From positions 1-21,121 of the forward strand of contig DAHZZC010000682.1 in assembly GCA_027435495.1 (NCBI GenBank): a DNA stretch of 21,121 bases, in the 5' to 3' direction. This stretch comes from Planctomycetales bacterium. Lineage in GTDB: Bacteria > Planctomycetota > Planctomycetia > Isosphaerales > Isosphaeraceae. The notes beneath the pieces were generated by a model. That model did not search any database and had not been told where the DNA came from. It worked only from the letters and a program-made list of their open reading frames with translations. Position numbers and translations under genes: made by a program. Each line of letters opens with the position of its first letter. The stretch's first letter is position 1. This document shows, piece after piece, positions 16,391-21,121 of the stretch.

Positions 16391-16547
16391 CCCTGATGAG
16401 TTTTGACTCTCAAAACCGGTAGGTGCGACGAGTGGGGGGCGTTCCACACACGCCGTGAGGGCTTTCAAGAGCCGGCGTCCCTGTGTACGCCTGAAAGGCC
16501 GATTTTGAGAGTCAAAAATCAGGAGGAGCCAGCTCCAGCTGGCGACC
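16391..16547 (+). repeat. Composite repeat module, copy B (157 bp, perfect inverted ends)
   Basis: Starts CCCTGATGAG, then TTTTGACTCTCAAAA (16401-16415), CGGTAGGT (16417), CACACACGC (16445), TGTACGC (16484) and the exact inverse TTTTGAGAGTCAAAA (16503-16517), making a 117-bp element with perfect 15-bp inverted ends. A hairpin repeat (16522-16547) follows with stem GCCAGC / GCTGGC. The same order, the same total length and nearly the same offsets occur in copy A, 382 bp upstream. No reading frame is shared. Confidence 0.85.
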
Positions 16548-16572
16548 CGGACGAAGCCGAAGGTGGCGCGAA

Positions 16573-16599
16573 GATCGCCAGCGGGCGCTGGCTCCGACA
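16573..16599 (-). repeat. GGAGCC-type hairpin repeat, inverted copy
   Basis: On the minus strand it begins TGTCGGAGCCAGCGCCCGCT and ends GGCGATC. The stem GCCAGC / GCTGGC is perfect and the loop is GCCC. Confidence 0.7.
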
Positions 16600-16733
16600 A
16601 GGGAACCGATCGGACGCCATCAGCGGGCTCGCGAATAAGAGGAACCCTCACCTTTCTCCATCCGGCCGAGGCACCCGTTTGAAGGAGGCCAGCGTCGCGC
16701 CCCGGAGAATCGAGGGCGTGCCAGGTGGGCATC

Positions 16734-16754
16734 GACCGATTCTGTCGATCGGTC
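16734..16754 (-). terminator. Hairpin directly after the molybdopterin oxidoreductase stop codon
   Basis: GACCGAT (16734-16740) pairs exactly with ATCGGTC (16748-16754) around a 7-nt loop and touches the stop codon at 16755-16757. There is no T-run after it, so termination strength is uncertain. Confidence 0.4.
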
Positions 16755-18881
16755 CTACGCGTGGAGCGCGGAACTCGGCGATTCGTTCCGATGGGGCGGG
16801 TCGATCGCGCGGATCTCAACGAGGTTGTCGAAGAAGGTCGCACCGCCGCCCATATCGGCGAGGACGGTCGAGCTGGTGCTGTTGGCGTTCGAGCCGCCCG
16901 GGACGAGCTTGTTCCAGTAGAGCCCGGCGGCGACCGCGACGCCCTGCCGGACATTTCCCGTCAGCGCCACCCGGGCGCGGAACCGGCCCCGATCGTTGAA
17001 GACCTCGGCCCAGTCGCCCTCGCTCAGGCCCCGGCTCGCCGCGTCGGATTCGGAGAGTTCGACGGTCGGGTCGCCGGCCGCCGACCGGTGTCGGGGCGAG
17101 TTGGCGAACGTGGAATTCAGAAACTGCGGCCGGGGCGGGCTGAGGAGCTGCAAGGAGTAGCGATCGGCCAGGTCGGGGCGCGTTCGCGGGTCCTCGGCGG
17201 GCGGGGTGTAGGTCGGCAAGGGGTCGAAGCCGTCGGCCTTCATTCGCTCGGAATAGAGCTCGCAACGACCGGAGGGAGTCGGGAAGACGCCGTCGGCGAA
17301 CGGGGCGTATTCGGTGTCGATCTTCAGACGAATGGAGCCCTCGGACTCGAGTCTTTCGAGGGTAATTTCGGCGAGCGATGGGCCCCCGTCGAGGGCCTCG
17401 CGGATCAGGGCGGCATCGTCCGGGAAAAGCTCGGGTTCGAACCCCAGCCGGTCGGCGAGCGCCCGGAAAACCTCGTTGTTCGATCGGCATTCGCCCCTCG
17501 GCGCGATCGCTGGGGCGTTGTACATCACGTCGTGGTGGCCGTACGAGCCGTGCAGGTCGACGTGCTCGAGCTGCGAGGTCGCTGGCAGGACAATGTCGGC
17601 ATGGTCGACGGTGTCGGTCGCGAAGAGTTCGTGGACGACCACAAAGAGGTCGTCTCGGCGGAGTCCGGCCAGAACGCGGGCCTGGTCGGGGGCGACGGCC
17701 GCCGGATTGCAGTTGTAGACGTAGAGCGCCTGGACGGGAGGGCCGGGAAGCTCGCCAGCGAGGGCCTCGGCGAGCTGGTTCATGTTGACCGTCCGGGCGG
17801 GAGGGCCGAGCATCGGGCGGGTGAGGCGGTCCATCGCGAAGTCGTAGGTGCCGCTGGTGGAGAGCAGGGCCCCGCCGCCCTGGTGTCGCCACGAACCGAC
17901 AATTGCCGGGAGGCAGGCGATCGTTCGGACCGCCATCCCGCCGCCCCGGTGCCGCTGCATCCCGTAGTTCAGCCGGATCAGCGAGGGCTGCTCGTTCGCC
18001 AGGCGATGGGCGAATCGCTCGATCGTCTCGACGTCCACCCCGGTGATCGCGGCGACCGACCCCGGCGCGTATTCCGAGAGAACGCGATCGCGGAGCAACC
18101 CCGCGCCGACGGTGGACCTCGCGAGGTAATCGTCGTCCTGGAGCCCGTCGCGCCAGATCACGTGCATCAGGCCGAGGGCGAGCGCGGCGTCGGTCCCGGG
18201 TCGGGGCTGGATGTGCCAGTCGGAGCGAACGGCGGTCGGGCTCCGGTACGGGTCGACCGTGACGATCGTGGCGCCCCGGTTCCGGGCCTCGATCATCAGG
18301 CTCCAGAGGTGGCTATTTGTGTGCGCGGTGTTCGAGCCCCAGTTGACAATGAACCGGCATTTCGGGACGCCCATCGGATCGGCGCCGAGGCGGCCCCGGC
18401 CGACGGTGTACTCGTAGCCGACGCCCCCGGCCGAGGCGCAGATCGTTCGATCGAGCCGGGAGGCGCCCAGCCGGTGGAAGAACCGTCGGTCGAGGCTGCT
18501 GGCCTGGAGCTTCCCCATCGTCCCGTAATAGCTGTACGGGAGGATCGCCTGGGGGCCGTCGGCCGATCGGACGATCGCCGCGAAGCGACCGGCGATCGCG
18601 TCGAGCGCCTCGTCCCAGGAGATCCGCTCGAACGAGCCCGACCCTTTCGGGCCTGTTCGCCTCATCGGATGGAGCAGTCGATCGGGGCTGTAGACCCGTT
18701 CCAGATACCGGGCCATTTTCTGACAGAGGAAGCCCCGCGTGAAGGAATGCTGAGGATCCCCGCGCAGTCCGACCGCCAGGCCGTCTTGCACCGTGACGAG
18801 CATCCGGCAGGTATCGGGACAATCGAGCGGGCAGACGGCCCCGACGATCCTCTCCATACCAGGCTCGCCGTTTCTCCGCAT
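16755..18881 (-). CDS. Molybdopterin-dependent oxidoreductase, single-subunit DMSO-reductase superfamily
   Basis: A 708-residue member of the DMSO reductase superfamily, which binds a bis-pyranopterin Mo or W cofactor; the substrate is unknown. An N-terminal [4Fe-4S] motif C17-x3-C21-x3-C25-x27-C53 (CPLDCPDTC, then GFLCQK) is followed by the MopB core (ERISWDEALDAIAGRF, VNWGSNTAHTN, VTVDPYRSPTAV, QPRPGTDAALALGLMHVIW) and the C-terminal cofactor-binding domain (VELSESDAASRGLSEGDWAEV). No Tat signal is visible, so it is probably cytoplasmic. No electron-transfer, membrane-anchor or cofactor-insertion gene is adjacent. I chose the ATG at 18881 (GAGGG 8 nt upstream, just after an extended -10); an ATG at 18857 is possible. 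The open frame to 19184 is not conserved and overlaps the divergent gene. Assimilatory nitrate reductase and formate dehydrogenase look less likely than the uncharacterised oxidoreductases of this superfamily. Confidence 0.9.
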   Translation of the reverse strand: MRRNGEPGMERIVGAVCPLDCPDTCRMLVTVQDGLAVGLRGDPQHSFTRGFLCQKMARYLERVYSPDRLLHPMRRTGPKGSGSFERISWDEALDAIAGRFAAIVRSADGPQAILPYSYYGTMGKLQASSLDRRFFHRLGASRLDRTICASAGGVGYEYTVGRGRLGADPMGVPKCRFIVNWGSNTAHTNSHLWSLMIEARNRGATIVTVDPYRSPTAVRSDWHIQPRPGTDAALALGLMHVIWRDGLQDDDYLARSTVGAGLLRDRVLSEYAPGSVAAITGVDVETIERFAHRLANEQPSLIRLNYGMQRHRGGGMAVRTIACLPAIVGSWRHQGGGALLSTSGTYDFAMDRLTRPMLGPPARTVNMNQLAEALAGELPGPPVQALYVYNCNPAAVAPDQARVLAGLRRDDLFVVVHELFATDTVDHADIVLPATSQLEHVDLHGSYGHHDVMYNAPAIAPRGECRSNNEVFRALADRLGFEPELFPDDAALIREALDGGPSLAEITLERLESEGSIRLKIDTEYAPFADGVFPTPSGRCELYSERMKADGFDPLPTYTPPAEDPRTRPDLADRYSLQLLSPPRPQFLNSTFANSPRHRSAAGDPTVELSESDAASRGLSEGDWAEVFNDRGRFRARVALTGNVRQGVAVAAGLYWNKLVPGGSNANSTSSTVLADMGGGATFFDNLVEIRAIDPPHRNESPSSALHA

Positions 18882-18936
18882 CTCGGCCACCCTCGCCGCT
18901 TGATGGTTTCCCTCTTTTTGTCTGTCCCCGCACGAC

Positions 18937-18945
18937 ATTTTATCA
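18937..18945 (-). promoter_or_regulatory. Extended -10 promoter of the molybdopterin oxidoreductase gene
   Basis: On the minus strand TG-A-TAAAAT: an extended -10 with five of six matches in the hexamer, about 55 bp before the ATG at 18881. No -35 match is seen, as is usual for extended -10 promoters. It supports the short start. Confidence 0.45.
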
Positions 18946-19141
18946 GGTTCGGTGAGGAGCAGGACAGGCCACAGACATCGTATCAGGCGGAGAAGAATTG
19001 CTCGATCCGTGGGATGTTCTATGGTGCTTGATAGACCGGATTTGCCCGCGATTAAGGCGGACCGGGATGTGTTGAAGGCGGGACTGCCTTCTGAGTCTTT
19101 GTCCGCTGAACAACTCTCGAAAATAAAGGGGGGGAGTCGGG

Positions 19142-21121
19142 ATGAGGAAGCGAAGCCGTGGGGCCCTGTGGGCCTCCAGGTCACGCCGCCTCCGCGCCCA
19201 GGGATGCGGAGCCAGAAGCCGATCGGAATCCTTGCGAATCTCTCCGAGTGTCGAGCTGGTCGAGGGCCGCGTCTTGCTCTCGGTCTCGTCCATCACGATC
19301 CAGAGCCCCTCGTTCCAGGAGGGGACCGCCTGGCCGTCCTCGGGCCTGGCCGAGATCGCGACCTTCACGGCGAATGACAACGGGACGCCCAATCAGTACG
19401 CCGTGACCATCAACTGGGGAGACGGAACCGCCCCCAGCTCGGCCATGGTGGTCAATGACCCCATCGACAGCAGTCCGACCCCTCCTTCGCCACTCGTCTA
19501 CGATATCAACTCGGCTCATACCTATCGCAACGCGGGCGACTACACGATCTCGATCTCGATCCACGACTCGGTCGACGCCACCGACGCCTCCACCACGCCC
19601 AACGAGGGGCAGATCGTGGTCGCCGCCCAGCCGCTGACCGCCGCAACGGTTCAGCCGACTGTCCAGGCCGTGGTCGGGACCGCGCTGAACGGCGCCGAGG
19701 TCGCCAGCTTCACCAGCGCGAACCCGATGGCCCTCCCCGGCGACTTCAACGCCTCGATCGAGTGGGGTGACGGGACACTCTCCGCCGGGACGATCGTGCA
19801 GGACGCGAGCGGCGTCTTCCACGTCGATGGGACGCATACTTACACGAGCGTCCCGGTCGGTGGGCAGCTCTCGGTGATCATCCAGCACCCGGGCGCCACG
19901 GGAGCGAACGCCTCGCTGAATCTCTCGAACGCCGTGACCGTCTCACCGGCGCCCTTGACGCTCGCGCCCGGGACCGTCACCCTATCCGACTCGTCGATCC
20001 AGTCGGGCCAGCTTGTTCTCCCGGCGGGGACGGTCCTCGGCACCTTCACCGACACCGGAGGCCCGGGCGTAACGGCCCATTACACCTCGGCCTCGTCGTA
20101 CGCCCAGTTCCCGGGTGCCTCGGTGACGAACACGCCGATCACCATTGTCCCGACCGTCGCCAACGGCTCGACTTACACCATCGAGACCGCCGCCGCGACC
20201 GCGTTCGCCACGCCTCCGATGCCCGGGACTGTGCCGTTTTCGATCACGATCGAGAACACGGCCGACGGGTCGATCGTCCAGGGGAACGGCAGCCTGGTCG
20301 TCACAGATGCACCGCTCGGACCGCCGACCAATGGTCAGCCGACGGTCCCGCAGCAGACCCGAGGAGCCTCCTTCACGGCGACCGTCGCCGGCTTCACCGA
20401 GCCCGACATCCTCGCCACGCCCGGCGACTTCACCGCGATGGTCAACTGGGGCGACGGCTCGACGCCGAGCCTCGGCACTGTCACCGAGACCACCTCCACA
20501 AACCCGATTCTCCTGGCCTTCCAGGTCGCGGGGACGCATACCTACACGACAGCAGGCTCCTACACAGTGGCGGTCGACGTGAAGGGCCTGGCCTCGACCA
20601 TCACCCTGACGAGCGGGGCACCGGTGACCGTCGTTGGGGCGAATCTCAACTTGCCCGCACCTTCGCTGGTTGTCTCGGACGCCTCAATCAATACGCAGGG
20701 TCAGTCGTACATCCCCGCCGGGACGGTCGTCGGGACGTTCACGGACACCGGCGGTAACGATCCGGCCGTCGATTACTACGGGCTGGGCTCGTTCGTGAGC
20801 TTCCCAGCCGCCTCGTCCCCGACGCCCGTCGTGGTCTCACCGGTTGTGGCGGGCGGCTCGACGTTCAAGGTCACCACTTCCGCTGATACGGTCTTCACAA
20901 CGCCGCTCGTGCCGGGGATGTCGAGCTATACCCTGCAAATCACCAATTCCGATGGTGCGGTGAGCCAGTCGGCGACCGGGACGCTTCGGGTCGTCGAGGC
21001 CGCTCTTGGCCTGTCGGCTCTCGGGCAGCCGATGATCCCGGGCCAGGTCCGCGGCGGGACATTCACCGCGACGGTTGCCGCCTTCAACAACTCAGACCTG
21101 CTCGCCACCCCCTCGAATTTC
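19142..21121 (+). CDS. Giant extracellular PKD-repeat protein, N-terminal part (cut by window edge)
   Basis: The frame is open from the ATG at 19142 (GGGGAG 5 nt upstream) through the last base, giving 660 codons with no stop. A very basic start (MRKRSRGALWASRSRRLR) is followed by VELVEGRVLLS (37-47), an LE-x-R-x-LLS-like motif seen near the start of large planctomycete exported proteins. There is no classical hydrophobic signal peptide. PKD-like Ig-fold domains follow at about 55-145, 165-265 and 392-498, each with the W-G-D-G core (92-95, 208-211, 436-439) and a closing HTYxxAGxYT-type strand; a fourth starts near 620. Between them are two copies of a second domain beginning AGTVxGTFTDTGG (295-307 and 526-538). 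PKD pairs recur every 230-231 residues. A role in cell-surface adhesion or matrix is inferred from the domain type; ligands are unknown. Confidence 0.88.
   Translation, partial: MRKRSRGALWASRSRRLRAQGCGARSRSESLRISPSVELVEGRVLLSVSSITIQSPSFQEGTAWPSSGLAEIATFTANDNGTPNQYAVTINWGDGTAPSSAMVVNDPIDSSPTPPSPLVYDINSAHTYRNAGDYTISISIHDSVDATDASTTPNEGQIVVAAQPLTAATVQPTVQAVVGTALNGAEVASFTSANPMALPGDFNASIEWGDGTLSAGTIVQDASGVFHVDGTHTYTSVPVGGQLSVIIQHPGATGANASLNLSNAVTVSPAPLTLAPGTVTLSDSSIQSGQLVLPAGTVLGTFTDTGGPGVTAHYTSASSYAQFPGASVTNTPITIVPTVANGSTYTIETAAATAFATPPMPGTVPFSITIENTADGSIVQGNGSLVVTDAPLGPPTNGQPTVPQQTRGASFTATVAGFTEPDILATPGDFTAMVNWGDGSTPSLGTVTETTSTNPILLAFQVAGTHTYTTAGSYTVAVDVKGLASTITLTSGAPVTVVGANLNLPAPSLVVSDASINTQGQSYIPAGTVVGTFTDTGGNDPAVDYYGLGSFVSFPAASSPTPVVVSPVVAGGSTFKVTTSADTVFTTPLVPGMSSYTLQITNSDGAVSQSATGTLRVVEAALGLSALGQPMIPGQVRGGTFTATVAAFNNSDLLATPSNF

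Larger units (their letters stand above)
15905..16754. other. 850-bp repeat-rich non-coding stretch
   Basis: No gene is credible here: the short open frames lack ribosome-binding sites and family resemblance. The stretch carries two 157-bp composite modules and several stand-alone copies of a short GGAGCC-type hairpin repeat in both orientations, listed separately. The last ~110 bp (16600-16733) show no repeat I can define. Confidence 0.75.

Noticed and set aside
16140..16599. Possible CRISPR array from the repeated GTAGGAGCC sequence
   Set aside because: Copies are irregularly spaced, occur in both orientations and diverge internally; there are no uniform spacers and no cas genes.
16725..19031. 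768-codon open frame on the plus strand
   Set aside because: Antisense to the molybdopterin oxidoreductase, with the same shadow composition and no ribosome-binding site at its start.

Overview
The window looks like a chromosomal segment of a planctomycete, most likely of the Isosphaeraceae/Gemmatales side. This rests on the very high GC with GC-rich third positions, the order yidC-mnmE-fumC, an Uma2-family nuclease-like gene, and a large exported PKD-repeat protein whose N-terminus carries an LE/VE-x-R-x-LLS motif of the kind I associate with planctomycete exoproteins. The lineage is inference; no rRNA, tRNA or other marker is present.

Layout. Positions 1-5322 (minus strand) run, in transcription order: a metallophosphoesterase, a 367-bp gap with two hairpins, yidC, mnmE (3 bp after yidC) and the 5' part of fumC, cut by the window edge. 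Positions 5591-8357 (plus) hold tsaB, a class I methyltransferase and a class 3 lipase-like protein. A secreted serine hydrolase (8359-10401, minus) meets the lipase gene tail to tail with one base between the stop codons. A proline-rich exported protein of unknown function (10655-12124, plus) has a clear promoter (TTGACC-N17-TATCAT). A repeat-bearing 254-bp gap follows, then an SDR dehydrogenase and ilvD (minus, probably one transcript ilvD-SDR). An Uma2-family gene (15290-15904, plus) is divergent from ilvD. An 850-bp non-coding stretch (15905-16754) is packed with repeats. Last come a stand-alone molybdopterin oxidoreductase (minus) and, divergent from it, the first 660 codons of a giant PKD-repeat protein running off the right edge.

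Most genes are housekeeping: tRNA modification (mnmE, tsaB), membrane protein insertion (yidC), TCA cycle (fumC) and branched-chain amino acid synthesis (ilvD). There is no obvious defence island, prophage, transposase or CRISPR array.

The most unusual material is the non-coding stretch at 15905-16754. It contains two 157-bp copies of one composite module, 382 bp apart. Each module is a 116/117-bp element with inverted ends (perfect TTTTGACTCTCAAAA / TTTTGAGAGTCAAAA in copy B), followed 5-6 nt later by a short GGAGCC-type hairpin repeat. Further copies of the hairpin repeat lie around the modules in both orientations, and compensatory changes keep the stem. A second, unrelated repeat (perfect 38-bp inverted repeat plus a 30-bp tandem duplication) fills the gap between the convergent genes near 12.2 kb. 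I treat these as dispersed non-autonomous or REP-like elements rather than a demonstrated new system.
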